From Burhinus oedicnemus (taxonomy: Eukaryota; Chordata; Aves; Charadriiformes; Burhinidae): a stretch of 64,000 nucleotides of DNA. Where the stretch lies: NCBI GenBank assembly GCA_008921705.1, contig VFFE01005930.1, positions 1 through 64,000 of the forward strand, given 5' to 3'. Of the stretch, positions 26,601 to 36,899 are shown piece by piece. The position numbers were made by a program, and so were the translations under genes. The notes beneath the pieces were generated by a model. It was not told where the DNA came from. It did not search any database and worked only from the letters and a program-made list of their open reading frames with translations. Position 1 is the first letter of the stretch; the number at the start of each line of letters is the position of its first letter.

Positions 26601-29431
26601 CATATATATATCTATATAAAAAATGTTCTGGGTATCACATGTAAGATACCCAAGGCCAGTTAAAATATCAAAAATCTTGACAGTAAGTTATGTAACAAAT
26701 CTTCACAAATACAACCTATTTTAGCAAACTCACCACAAATGATGAGTATCTGGTAAGACAACATCCCTTTCTGTCAGCAGTTTGGTTACACCAGCTAGTT
26801 TTACCATTTATAGAAGGAAGTCTATAATGATAACAGCAGACCTACTAGCAATGTTAAGGGTTTCTGCCTCATGAGTTTTTAGTCTTGAACAATTTTAAGC
26901 CCTTCCCCTCAGTTAAAAAAAATTTTTAAAAAAATCACGTCCCTGAAATAATTAAGATGTTACAGGTACTTTGCAAAGGACTGAAAAATAAGCAAAATCC
27001 CTAGATCTCAATCAAGTGTGCTCTGTTTACAATGAAACATTAAATTTATGATTGAATTCACAAACTCTACCAAAGAAGTGAAGAATCCCACAATATTTTT
27101 TGTTACAGCAGTAACAAGAGCTTCATATTTGGAACACAACTGGTCACTTTAACGATACACTAAAAGGCACGGCAACTGCCTTGCTCTTCTTTACATACAC
27201 TTTATCTCCGTGGCTATCAACTAAAGTTGCCGACTGCCATCTTCCTCAGAACCAGTCTGAAAAGTTCTTTTACCCACCTAGTGAACACTCCTGCAACATT
27301 ATTTCAGTTTGTTTGAATGCTGCTCCCTCAAAGACTTTTGCAGGAGTGTTAAGAAGGTCCCTAAGCTTTTTTAAGCTCTCTTTGATCTAAAACCATCACT
27401 GTTAGCTTTTTCTAAACACTGCAATGCTCATTTCTTCCAAGCTACTTGGCTTTTCACACTACTTCAGAAGAATTTTGCATACTCAGAGTTTACATGAGCT
27501 TATGCATACCTCTCCATCCCCCTTTCTGGCCTTGGTTATTTTGTTTGTCCAAAACACAACTGCATTTGTCACACACAAGGAAGATAGCTTGTGCACTGGA
27601 CAGGCACTAAACATGAATATCATGTTTTAAAAATTAGAGTAAACACACTGAACAAGAATTTTTTTTTTTTTTAAAGTGACACCAATTACATGTAACACTG
27701 AACAACCATATAGATGCATGTGGCAAGACAGACATCAACATACACTGAACTATTGCTTAAATGTGATGCTTGTGCATTTTGAGCTTAGAAGTACACAAAA
27801 GCTGAGCATACAGTAATTCAAGATACATACTGCTTCCTCACACCCTGCCTGGTGTATACGTATACTAAGCCTAAGCAGCAGCTGTGTCCTAGCCAAGAGA
27901 GAGACTGGTGCGACGACAGCTGAGGATACTCTACACATGAAGGTGGGGATTAACTACACACCACCTCCATGATTGTTACCAGGAACCAACACCATACACA
28001 GTGGAAACAGGAGAGGAATTCCTCGAACCTGGCTGAAGAAATTCAAGTATTTCCCAGTCATTCTCCAGCTTTTGCCCCAAACATCAGTAGCTGCCTACTG
28101 GTAAGAATAAGCCAGCTGCAGAAGAGGTATGGTCCAGGGCCAAATGAATAAGCTTTTCTGGATCCATGATGACTGCTTGCAGAGCCAGCTCAGACTCATG
28201 CCAGCCAGCTTATTAGCTGGGGTGAGACAGTAAAGGAAAGCACCAGCTGTTCCCAGAAAGGTAAAAAGAAGAAAAAAAAAAAAAAAAGCATGGCAATTTT
28301 CCTCAAGCAAGACCTGACTGCAGAAGGTGGGAAAAAGCACTGTTCAGTGCAGACCCTAGATCTTCCACTCCCAAAGTTTCAGCACTTGCTGCTGTCCTTC
28401 CTAAAGCTGAGATTTTTGACTTGGGGACACCTACACCACTGCCAGTATTAAGGAAGGAGACTGAAGGAAGCCTAACAAACAGGACCGTTCCTAAATGATC
28501 ACGTCTCTCTGTCCTACTCTTAGAACAAGCACTGCCTCAGAAAAGCCCTCTTCCCCAATGGCACCTAAACTACACCAAAACACAGCCCTACAGCTATGAG
28601 CCCATGTGGAGAGGCACAAGATGGGTTTCAGGTCAAAACTGCTTTCAAAAGACTAGTGCCAACCAGAGATTCGCCGAAGAGCAGGAGGCGCAGCAGCAAA
28701 GCTACCACTCCACTCGCTCGCTTATTACAGGGAATCTGAGAGCTTTTCCTCAAACCGAGGACGGAGCCCTCTGAGCTGGGCCTCAACGGACCGCTCTGCC
28801 AGCCACGACCTCCTACATCCCCCTCCCAGAAAGGCTGCAAGGGAGAAGCGGGGATTTCTGTGGGGACCAGCCTCACCGTACACTTCCCCCGCCGAGTACG
28901 GCCGGACACCTGCCCTTGAGGAGCAGCCGCCGCCGCCGCCGCCGCGCTTCCCTCCCCCCCCACCCCTCAGGGCTGCCGCGGGCAGCTGCCCGCTCCAACC
29001 GCCCGCCGCGCGGGAGGGGGCAGCGCGAGGCAGCACGACGCGGCGGGGTCTCCCCTCTCCACAGACTCCATGTGAAAAGAAAAGGGCGGGCGGGGGAGGT
29101 GGTGCTGGCGCTCCCCCCCCCCTCCCTTCTCCCCTCACGCCATCTCCGACCTCCCTCCGCCCCCCCCTCCCGTACCCCGCTTCAGTTAAGCTTCCCGCGC
29201 AAGCCCCTACCCGGTTCTCACCTCATCCACCGCCCGACGGGGCAGGTGCAGCATCCCCAGGAGTAGCTTGAGCTTAACGGCCGAGGAGAGGCCGTGGAAA
29301 CAGAGGCGGATGTTGTCGATCACCGAAGCCGTGAGCAGCGAGGCAATGCTCGGCGGCGCCCACAGCTCGTCTGTGGAGCCCAGTTTGTTGTGCAGCCACA
29401 GGCCAGTGTCGCTCTCCCGCATCGACGCCAT
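8493..29431 (-). CDS. NELFA: NELFA, negative elongation factor complex subunit A (complete, 11 coding exons)
   Basis: NELF-A is a nuclear subunit of the four-part NELF complex, which with DSIF holds RNA polymerase II paused near promoters. Joining 29431-29222, 21693-21522, 20331-20170, 19217-19128, 17243-17113, 16905-16836, 15951-15863, 13662-13551, 11246-10990, 10323-10224 and 8677-8493 gives 1578 bases with every phase matching, or 525 residues; human NELF-A, from memory, is 528. The product starts MASMRESDTGLWLHNKLG and ends FKKYKPITNVS. Residues 1 to about 190 form the folded N-terminal domain known to bind NELF-C. A basic KRKPKS stretch and the KRRRK motif (about residue 275) follow. Residues about 300-430 are rich in Pro, Ser and Thr and look disordered, as expected for the polymerase-binding tentacle. 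All introns are GT-AG except intron 10, which is GC-AG. The first exon sits in a CpG island, as for a housekeeping gene. Confidence 0.96.
8678..10223 (-). other. NELFA: NELFA intron 10 (GC-AG)
   Basis: 1546 bases, beginning GCATGT and ending TTCACAG on the minus strand. The nearest GT, four bases inside, would shift frame and bring a stop codon early in exon 11. No repeats were recognised inside. Confidence 0.8.
10224..10323 (-). CDS. NELFA: NELFA coding exon 10
   Basis: Encodes REQMYAAQEMFKTANKVTRP then EKALILGFMAGSR. The acceptor is GTTGCAG. To keep frame with exon 11 the exon must end at 10224, where the intron begins GCATGT, so this is a GC donor. Confidence 0.93.
10990..11246 (-). CDS. 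NELFA: NELFA coding exon 9
   Basis: Encodes residues 346-431: AGSARETLQTNRQTEEPAAP, then LPAQFKQRTPMYNSNSNPPA, then a Pro/Thr/Gln-rich run ending QQPPPKKSLSLT. The acceptor is TTGCAG and the donor ACA|GTGAGT. This is the longest exon and the most variable against human, as expected for the tentacle region. Confidence 0.94.
11247..13550 (-). other. NELFA: NELFA intron 8
   Basis: 2304 bases of AT-rich GT-AG intron. I saw no repeat family, RNA gene or coding signal. Confidence 0.85.
13551..13662 (-). CDS. NELFA: NELFA coding exon 8
   Basis: Encodes KLGSLNNEPALPSTSYLPAT and PSVVPSSSYIPSSETQP, a Ser/Pro-rich and probably disordered segment. The acceptor is TTTACAG and the donor CAG|GTAAAA. Confidence 0.95.
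13663..15862 (-). other. NELFA: NELFA intron 7
   Basis: 2200 bases, GT-AG. Open frames here (for example around 14058-14432) have no family resemblance and no exon signals. Confidence 0.85.
15863..15951 (-). CDS. NELFA: NELFA coding exon 7
   Basis: Encodes DTEVVEKQAKEETVVENATP and DYAAGLVSTQ. The acceptor is AATAG and the donor CAG|GTAAAA. This acidic segment is strongly conserved in NELF-A. Confidence 0.95.
16836..16905 (-). CDS. NELFA: NELFA coding exon 6
   Basis: Encodes LLDISELDMVGAGREAKRRR and KTL, with the basic KRRRK motif, a likely nuclear localisation signal. The acceptor is TTTTAG. The donor GTTGGT is weak, but the phase (one base, G) joins exon 7 to make Asp. Confidence 0.92.
17053..17096. 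repeat. 22-bp tandem duplication in NELFA intron 5
   Basis: Two copies of a 22-base unit (17053-17074 and 17075-17096) differ at one base. On the minus strand they start 16 bases inside the intron, just past the exon 5 donor. The intron is only 207 bases long. Confidence 0.85.
17113..17243 (-). CDS. NELFA: NELFA coding exon 5
   Basis: Encodes TPLKGIPKQAPFRSTSAPSV through to RTPLRKERGVK. The acceptor is CCTAAG and the donor GTAGGT. It ends in phase 0. Confidence 0.94.
19128..19217 (-). CDS. NELFA: NELFA coding exon 4
   Basis: Encodes STETAQQLKKTAGVPFHAKG and RGLVKKIDTT. It has a T-rich acceptor ending TTTTAG and donor GTATGG. The exon enters and leaves in phase 1, agreeing with both neighbours. 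Confidence 0.93.
20170..20331 (-). CDS. NELFA: NELFA coding exon 3
   Basis: Completes V128 and runs SECETSAMLPLECQYLNKNA to RAELLQK. The acceptor is TGCAG and the donor GTAAGT. It carries the basic patch HFQLKRKPKS at the end of the N-terminal domain. Confidence 0.95.
21522..21693 (-). CDS. NELFA: NELFA coding exon 2
   Basis: Encodes residues 71-127 plus the first base of codon 128: MKGALTEIIQLATLDSDPWV through to GELREK. It is preceded by a T-rich tract and TTAG, and followed by donor GTAAGC. It forms part of the N-terminal NELF-C-binding fold. Confidence 0.95.
21694..29221 (-). other. NELFA: NELFA intron 1
   Basis: The largest intron, 7528 bases. Its first 500 bases (28.7-29.2 kb) are GC-rich and part of the CpG island; the rest is AT-rich. 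I recognised no repeat family, RNA gene or hidden exon in it. Confidence 0.85.
28926..28943. repeat. (GCC)6 trinucleotide repeat
   Basis: Six perfect GCC units followed by GCG lie in the first part of NELFA intron 1, within the CpG island. Confidence 0.9.
29222..29431 (-). CDS. NELFA: NELFA coding exon 1
   Basis: Encodes residues 1-70, from MASMRESD to LHLPRRAVDE. The start at 29431 was chosen because it matches the family N-terminus and has A at -3 and G at +4. An in-frame ATG 14 codons upstream (29473) is less likely. The exon ends in phase 0 at GAG followed by donor GTGAGA. Confidence 0.95.
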
Positions 29432-29435
29432 CTTG
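29424..29435 (-). promoter_or_regulatory. TISU / YY1-type element over the NELFA start codon
   Basis: The minus strand reads CAAGATGGCGTC around the ATG. The TISU consensus is SAASATGGCGGC, so 11 of 12 positions agree. TISU elements direct initiation without scanning on very short 5' UTRs and double as YY1 binding sites. The match implies a transcription start within a few tens of bases upstream of 29431. Confidence 0.6.
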
Positions 29436-29545
29436 GGAGCGGGGCGAAAAAAGAGGGGATTCTCCACGGGCATTTTATGAGGACACCTAAAGGGAGGAAG
29501 GGAGGGGGTGAGGACCCCTGCGGGTCGCCGTCTTGTTCGTAAGCC

Positions 29546-29710
29546 AAAATGGCGGCGCCCTATGAGGCTGCGTTAGGGAAGGCGCAGATTATGCCGTAAC
29601 CTAAAATGGCGGCGCCCAAGCTGTGACAAATAGTGAAGCTCTTCTCATTTCTCGTTCAGATGCAAAATGGCGCCCGCCACAGCTTTTCTTCCGTATTGCA
29701 AGATGGCGCC
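29546..29710 (+). promoter_or_regulatory. Cluster of four YY1-type ATGGCG motifs
   Basis: Motifs at 29546-29556, 29603-29613 (both AAAATGGCGGC), 29664-29674 (AAAATGGCGCC) and 29700-29710 (AAGATGGCGCC) all lie on the plus strand, opposite to NELFA and upstream of its start. The first two share further flanking bases (TAA before, GCCC after), suggesting an old local duplication. Confidence 0.6.
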
Positions 29711-30113
29711 GCCTCACCGCCGACAATGCTCTCGGTCAGCCCCAAATGGTTCTTCTTCACAGCTCGCCCTAACTTCTCTGGGGCTCTCCCGGGCAGAAAA
29801 GGGCCGAGAACCAGGAGCGGGGTACCGAGCCACCACGGGGCCGGGCGGCACAGCTCAGAGGCAATCCAGAGCCTGTTCCTCCCCGCCGAGGACGCTGGCC
29901 TCCCGCAGCCAGCCGCTCCCGCCTTTCCCTTCCTGCCCGGAAGCCGCCTCACTGGCGGGGTGAGCCGAGCGGCTGCCGCTGGAGGCGGGAGAAGGGCTGA
30001 GGGCCCCGCTGCCAGCCCGCCCTTCCTCCCTGGGGCTGGGCCGGCCCCCGGGCCTCCCGACACAGCGTTTGGCAGAGCACCACGTCTCCTTTCCTCATAG
30101 CCCCCACGCCCCC

Positions 30114-30132
30114 GGGGGGGGGGGGGGGGGGG
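30114..30132. repeat. G19 homopolymer
   Basis: Nineteen consecutive G follow a C-rich stretch in the CpG island. It could form a G-quadruplex. Its length is likely to vary or be miscounted. Confidence 0.85.
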
Positions 30133-30420
30133 AGCCGGGTGACCGGGTCCCGCCACGGCGCCCGCTCGGGCACACCGGGCCCCTGCCCGCATCCCTTTTG
30201 CTCTGTCTCTCTGGTAGGCCTGCGTTGGAAAGGCAGTCCGTTTTCCCCACCCGGCACCATGGGGAGATTACTGGAGCTAATAGCGCCTGGCAGCGCACCC
30301 ACCTCCGTGGTTTCCTCTGGTCCTGTCAGCCCTTGGCTTTCTCCTCGCCCAAATTGGCTAGGGCAGCTTGCGGACGTGATGTTAGGTGGTGAACCCCCCC
30401 GGTGGTGCTATGATACGGTG

Positions 30421-33400
30421 CAAGTAGAGTTGAGTGTCTTTTTCATCATTTTCCCCAGAGATTTGTGTGCTGGGAGCTTCAGAGATGTAGGAGGTTACCT
30501 CAGTGTCTGTAACACTAGTGGTAGGTACTCAGAAACTGGGGGTTGGTATGCATACATTCGCATTCCCTCGTGATTCAGCTCATTGTTATTTAAATATGAA
30601 AAATTAATCAATTGCCTAAATCCCGGAAGACTCAGAGCTTTTCAAGTGCGGCATAAACGGTTCATTTTAGTGTCTTTCTAATTGAAATTAAAGCACGGGA
30701 GCTGTAGGAGTGCATAGCAAATTCACCTTCTTCTCCAAGTTTTTGAATGAAAACGTTTTCTTTACAACATTCTTCCTATACAGGAGATTGTTTACAGCCT
30801 GGGTTCTTGTTGCTGAGGTGCTTTATGTTTTCTCATTAGAGCGTTGTGGAGTGCTACATTTTATTCTTGTTCCCAACTTTTACTAATGTCCAGAATGCTG
30901 AGTGACTGCAGCTCTCGGGTGCTATGAAACACTGACTTTTATCAATGTGGAAGTGTTTTAGAGCAAAGAGTTCCTATGTGAATACATTCTATATTAGTAC
31001 ATTTGTTGTCCCTAAATACGGGTTCTTCACCCGGTGTGCGAGAGCCAATCAAGACACTGAGTCGAGATATTTGTTTTTATTTCAATTCTGCAGAATCAGG
31101 TGCCAGGCATTTAACAACAGCTAGCACACTCACAGTTCAAACCGCCCAATATTTGTAAAGATAAAATACAGCTGATTGGTCAATAATGATTCATTCACCA
31201 CTCCTAACTACACATATGCATCTAAGCTCATGTTTAAAACATTTAGGGAGGTTACCTGAGTAGCATGCTTATTATTCACAAAGGGTGTGTATTTCAGCAT
31301 TATAATTACCCAAGGTTAGTTTGGGATATGCTCTTGGCTCGAATTTGGTCCAGAAGTTACATTATTTACTATGTTATGTCTAAGTCAGCAACTACAAAAG
31401 AACACATAAGCCACATTGTTTCATTTCCCATCCTATTCAAGGCTAGGTACGTTCCTTGATGCCTCAGCTATGTCCCAACTGAAACTTCTTTGATAAACTT
31501 TTTTCTTTAGCCATCACATTGGGATTTTTTTTTCCCACAGCTGATCATTTAAAATGTGTGTGCAAATGCACACACGTGTTTTGTTTGTATGATCAATGTA
31601 TACTCAAAACCAGTGTGATTTAAGACAAAACTTTCATATGCAGTCAGGTGGCATTTTAGAACAGCAAAATCGGAGTTGAGACAGTTTGTCTACCGCATAA
31701 ATCGTTCTGTCCAGAATTTCACTTGACCTCTGTCTCAGTATGTTAGGTTAGCACATAGCTGTGGGAGAATTATTTATCCACAAGTAACTGTTTATCTGTT
31801 AGTTGGTACAGAAAAAAATTGTAAATAAGTGACTGGGATAAATGATTAAATTGAAAACAGAATAGGAAATTAATTAAAGCAAAAGGTTTGAAAAACAGCT
31901 GTAAAGGAATGGTATTCATTTAGACATATAATTAACATGTCACTATCACCTTTACCCTCCATTAATTATACCCAGCTATTTAAAGTAGGCACCAATATTC
32001 CTAAGACTACATGTTTAACTGCCGTGCAAAATCCCATCAAGTTCACTGCAACTATTTGTTTTCTGGCAGGAGAGTAAGCTTTTGGATTGCAGTTACCTGA
32101 TTTTACTTAAGGGTATGGAGTCTGCTGTGAGAAAGCATTCTGAAAATAAAAAAGTGCAAATGGCACAATTGTGACAAAATTTCCCAAACCAGTTGGTGAG
32201 GCATAGCCTAATATCTCACCCTTAACTCTGCTTTCTGCTGTCAGCTGCTTTTGAAAATGTATAATCCATGAGATAGTGTAATTACAAAAAAACCTAGTTA
32301 AGCAAGGAAAGCTAGCAGTGTTCTCACCTTCAAATGTGAGGAGAAAAGTAACCAACTTCTTTTGAAGGCGGGTTAGAGGAACTAAATCGGAGAACGTGCA
32401 ATGGTTTGCGCAGCTGGTTATCTTCAAGCAGTAGCTAACACAGCGAGTTAACCTGGTTCCATGAGATGCCACGAATGGTTTTTAAGCATCAGACCTGTAA
32501 GTGAGTATTATTACATACTTTCTTTGTTCCTATGCTTTCCTCGAGGCATCTATTTTTGGACGCTGTCAAGTGTTAGAGCACTGAGCTGCATGGCCGTCCA
32601 GTCTGAGCTACTGTAATCACTTCTATGTTCTTATCTGAAGTGTGCCTTGAAAAGGGAACCTATTCTGTGATATATATCTGGAATATAAGGTTTGCATAGT
32701 CAATTTGGCTCCAGTCCTATCGCCTGCAAATTTGTCCCTATCAGCTGTTAACTGAATGGGCATGCAGACGCTGTGGAGATTAAGACAAAGTGCCAGCTAG
32801 CTAGCTGTAAGAGTATGCTTTTGTCCTGTCTAGTTACTAGTACCTTACCTTTCTGTTTGAATATAACAAAGCTTTATTTATTTTTTACTTAAATATAGTT
32901 AGTTTAGTTTGAGTAGTGATTTTCAGAGTAATATGGCAAATATAAAAGTGCTCATTCCTCAGGGATTCCTGGAGCTAGAAAGGGTCTACTTGGCTTCTCT
33001 GGAAGTGCTTTATATCTCACATGATGTTGCATTACACAGTTAACTGTCTGCAGATGTTTTCTTCTCTAAGTTGCAAGTCCCTTTTTCAAAGTTGGTGATA
33101 TTGAGTATCAAATTGTTGAGAAGAACTGGAGCATGCTACAAGGGGGAGACACCCTAGATCCGCTTGCCTGATTGTGACAGTATTCAAATAAAAACCTGAC
33201 ATAGGCAAGGATTCATCTCTCTGAATCCATTTTATTATTGTTTTAAGAGATGTGACTTTATCTCACACCAAAACCAGTGCTCCAGGAATTTCCTAACCTG
33301 CTGTTTGCCTCGCTACGTGTTGAAAAATATATATGCTGAGGTGAATTAGTCCTGCACTACTGAGGGCAGGGTGCTGTGTTCCCTATCAGACTCATAACAA

Positions 33401-33459
33401 ACGTGTATACTCAGAAGGACATTACAGGAATAGAGCCTGGTGTTTTCCCGGTTCAGGGT
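30421..33459. other. Intergenic stretch upstream of NELFA
   Basis: AT-rich DNA with no recognised gene, RNA gene or repeat family on either strand. Confidence 0.6.
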
Positions 33460-33990
33460 TGTCCTGGTTTCAGCTGGGCTAGAGTTAATTTTCTTTCTAG
33501 TGGCTACTGTGTTTCAGATTTGGTATGAAAGGAATGTCAATAATGCATATTGTTTTAGTTGTTGCCCCGTGATGTTTATATTAGTCAAGGACTTTTTTCT
33601 GCTTCCCATAGAAGCTAAGAGGGCACATAGACATAACAAGCTGGCCAATGGAATATTCCATACCACAGACCTCATGCTAAGTATATAAATGGGGTTTGTG
33701 GGGTGGCGGAAATCCACCGCAGGGTCACTGCTTGGGATGGGATGGGCAACCAATTCACCCAATGGCGAGAGTGACTTGTGTTGTATTACTTTATCTTGTA
33801 TATTCTTTTACCATTGTTAATACTGTTGTTTTCCTTTTCTGTTATTGTTCTATTAAACTGTCTTTATCTCAACCCACGAGGTTTTTTTTTTCCCCCTTTC
33901 CCTTCCTTTTCTCCCTCTTCTCCATTCCCCTCTGGGGGGAAGGGGGAGAACTGCGTGGTCCTAGCAGCTAACTGGGGTTAAACCACAGCA
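33460..33990 (+). mobile_element. Solo LTR of an avian ERVL-like retrovirus (LTR 1)
   Basis: 531 bases starting TGTCCTGGTTTCAGC and ending ACCACAGCA, flanked on both sides by the 5-bp duplication AGGGT (33455-33459 and 33991-33995). Inside are a TATATAAA box (33682-33689), an ATTAAA signal (33852-33857) and a C/T-rich then G-rich tail. No gag, pol or env sequence adjoins it, so it is a solo LTR left by recombination. The 5-bp duplication fits class III (ERVL). Open frames across it are chance. Confidence 0.9.
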
Positions 33991-33995
33991 AGGGT

Positions 33996-36890
33996 AACCA
34001 GCAGTGCATCTCAGCTGGCCACCCCAGTTGAGGAGTGGTACACTGATAGGCAGAGATTTCAGATTGGTGTTGGCATTGAGCTCTCAGTGAGCAAGAAGCT
34101 GCTTTCACTGTGTTTTAGGAAGCACTGAGGCATGTGCAATAAATGCAACATTAGCATTAGCAGTGGCACTAAGTTCCCACTGGCATCACATTCTGCAATG
34201 GCAAGTATGGCAGTTTCTGAGCCAACAAGGCTTTAGGCTGTGATTCATGCCACGATCACGGGGGCCAGCCCAAGAAGGTAGACAAAGCAGTAGATTATAT
34301 ATTACCATATAGTACAGCCTCCCACCCCTGCAACATTTCCATTAAAGTTGAATAACTGAGCTTTTCTGCAATTTTATTTTTACTTTCATGTTTGTAACTG
34401 GAGTTCTAAACACTGCAACTTTTTAGTACATTCAATATTTCAGTATATTTTTAAAGTGCAGTTGCCTAGGTTTTCAAAGCATAATAAGAGGACAAATTTT
34501 ATCCTGTGGTATCAGGTTGACACATAATTTGTCTGGGCGGTTAAACCTTTAGAGCTGTCAGGGGCACTAATGGGGTAACTGGTAGTAGTAACAGGCTAAT
34601 ATCCTTTATGTTAACTGGCAACAGAGGTTTGTCAGTGGTTCTAAGGTGCACATAATTTTAAGGAAAATCCATTTTACTACCTTTACATACACAATTAAAT
34701 TATCATTAAGCAGTAGTTGATTTTATAAAGTGGTATTTACTGTCAGTTTTAATACCTGTCAATACATTTTTATACTGATTCAGATCCTAAAATGCTGCTT
34801 ATTATGAGTTTATGCATTTTCATTTTGTATGGGTATATCATTTTGTGTGGGAGTTTATTTGACCCATCTTAAAACTTTGCTGTAGCGATGGGATCTGAAA
34901 GGAAACACTGAGAATTTAGTCAAACAAAACCATATTATCTGACTTCCTCAAATCAAATGAGAAACTTACTCATGGTAACCTCTTGTGTCAGCTGTGACAC
35001 AGCCAGCTACCTTCCCTGACAGGCAAAGTCTCTTGAAACCGATATAACTCTATTCTGGCAGAAATAAAGATAAAAAGCTATGAAAAGTGTCCTGGATACA
35101 TCTTCTCTTGTGAATTGGCATGGCACGATAGGCAGTAAGTATTGCAATGGTGCTCCATCCGGCTACCTGTGTCCAAGATTATGCTTACGTTGTCGTCATA
35201 CCCTCTTATGACTTCAGCTACACAAGTCTGTGATTATTTTTTTCCCCAAATAAACTTCAAAATGGTGTAGTGACTTCAGCCCTAAGATGGTAAAGGCCCA
35301 TGAAGAGTGAGAGGCAGAACTCAAAACAGTTATTTCCTTTCTGTCTTGCTCTAGAGCAGTTTCATTTGATACACTGCCACTCTTGGGCTCTGATGTCTGG
35401 TAGTAGCTAATGGGACCTGAAAATGGAAGGTTATCAGCAGTGATGGAACAATTCCCTTGAAGTCTCTGCGGAGTGGCATACCTATGTGACAGGTCCCATC
35501 CCTGAGGAAACACAGCCATCTGTTTGGAAACTCCCCTTCTACTTTTCCCCATCTCCATGTGTCACTCATGAGCAGCTAATCAGTGTGGTGATAGTGCATC
35601 CTCCTTAGGGTTGCCCTGGCTTCATTAGTATGCACTGCTTTGAAGAAGGTGCCGCCCTCCTACCTAGCAGGGCATATGGGGTGATTAATGGGACTTCCAG
35701 ATTTCACTAGAGCCTTATTTGCTTCCCATGTTTGACCTCAGAAGTCATCAAAAGAGTGTTTGTTCTCGGGGCTGGTGGGCTTAGCTGAAGAGTATTCCTT
35801 CAGCTTTTTCTGGACATCTCTGCCTACAGCCATTGCTGCTGCTTCCACTGACGTAGCACCAGTTGCCTTTGACACCTCTTACACTGCCTTTCTTTCACTC
35901 TTGATTTTAGTAAGTTTTTAATGTATTATTGTAACAAAAGGAGGCACTTAAATAGTTATTTAAAACATGAATGCAGAGCTCAATTACCTTCTCAATTACT
36001 TTCTAATAAACAAGAACACAATCACTGTGAGCAGTACAAATATCATTAATCAGGCATAACAACGTGCAAAATTAAAAAACATTAGGGGTTTTAAAAAAAC
36101 ACGAGGATCTAAAATGTGCTGCACACAAATAAACTTTTTCTTTCAAAGTCATGTATTTGCACATGTGCGATGCCTCAAATCGTCTCTGCTTATGATGATA
36201 TGACCAAATGGTAGAAAGGCTTTCCTTTGTAGATAAGGAATTCAAGGGAATCATTCAGGATCATCTGTTACTTGACATCCCGCAGCATACGCTGTAAAAA
36301 ACGTGGCATTGCTGTTTTGCTAGAAGCAGTAGTGCTTCTAGCAGCCATCATGATGAAATTGTGTTCCAAAATGAGGGGTATTAAAGGCAGTGGCATCAGG
36401 CCACATTGAAATAACGTTGTGATAGCTGACAAGAAAGTCACCAAGTTCTCAAAGAAGATTGCTTCCCTCTTCATTACCTCCAGGGACTTTTTTTGCCAAC
36501 ACCCATATGTTTCTCTCCCATTTTCTCTCCTTCTTTATTATGTTTCAGAAACTATTCTTCATCTTCTTTCATTTTTTATCACTTTTTACGCATGCAAAAT
36601 TCAGGAATGTAGGACTGGATGAGACCTCCTACATCACCACTTGCCGTCATGTGTAACATTATTACATCGGTCTTTTTATAAACTATTAAAATAGTTTGAT
36701 TATTTTACCCTGCTACTGAAGGCAGAAAACTATTCCAGAAACTCCCTGCTCTGGTGAAGAATGCTACCTTCTAATTTCCCAGATAGACTATGCCCATTTT
36801 TATGAAAAGTTGCTCTTTTTCTTTCTATGCATATTGGATAAACATTTAGTTAAAGTAGAATTTGTCATTCTCCATGAAAATTTTTGCTCC
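33996..36890. other. Intergenic stretch between LTR 1 and a CR1 fragment
   Basis: No coding signal, RNA gene or confident repeat was recognised. Confidence 0.55.
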
Positions 36891-36899
36891 TAATTTCTC

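Larger units (their letters stand above)
28660..30420. promoter_or_regulatory. CpG island and promoter region of NELFA
   Basis: GC content and CpG density rise sharply over this stretch, compared with AT-rich DNA on both sides. It covers NELFA exon 1, the start of intron 1 and about 1 kb upstream. It holds several ATGGCG motifs, a GCC repeat and a G tract. No TATA box sits at a convincing distance, fitting a dispersed CpG-island promoter. Edges are estimated by eye. Confidence 0.85.

Noticed and set aside
29656..30192. 178-codon minus-strand open frame upstream of NELFA
   Set aside because: A GC-rich, Pro/Gly/Ala/Arg-rich frame in a CpG island with no family resemblance; stops are rare there by composition.
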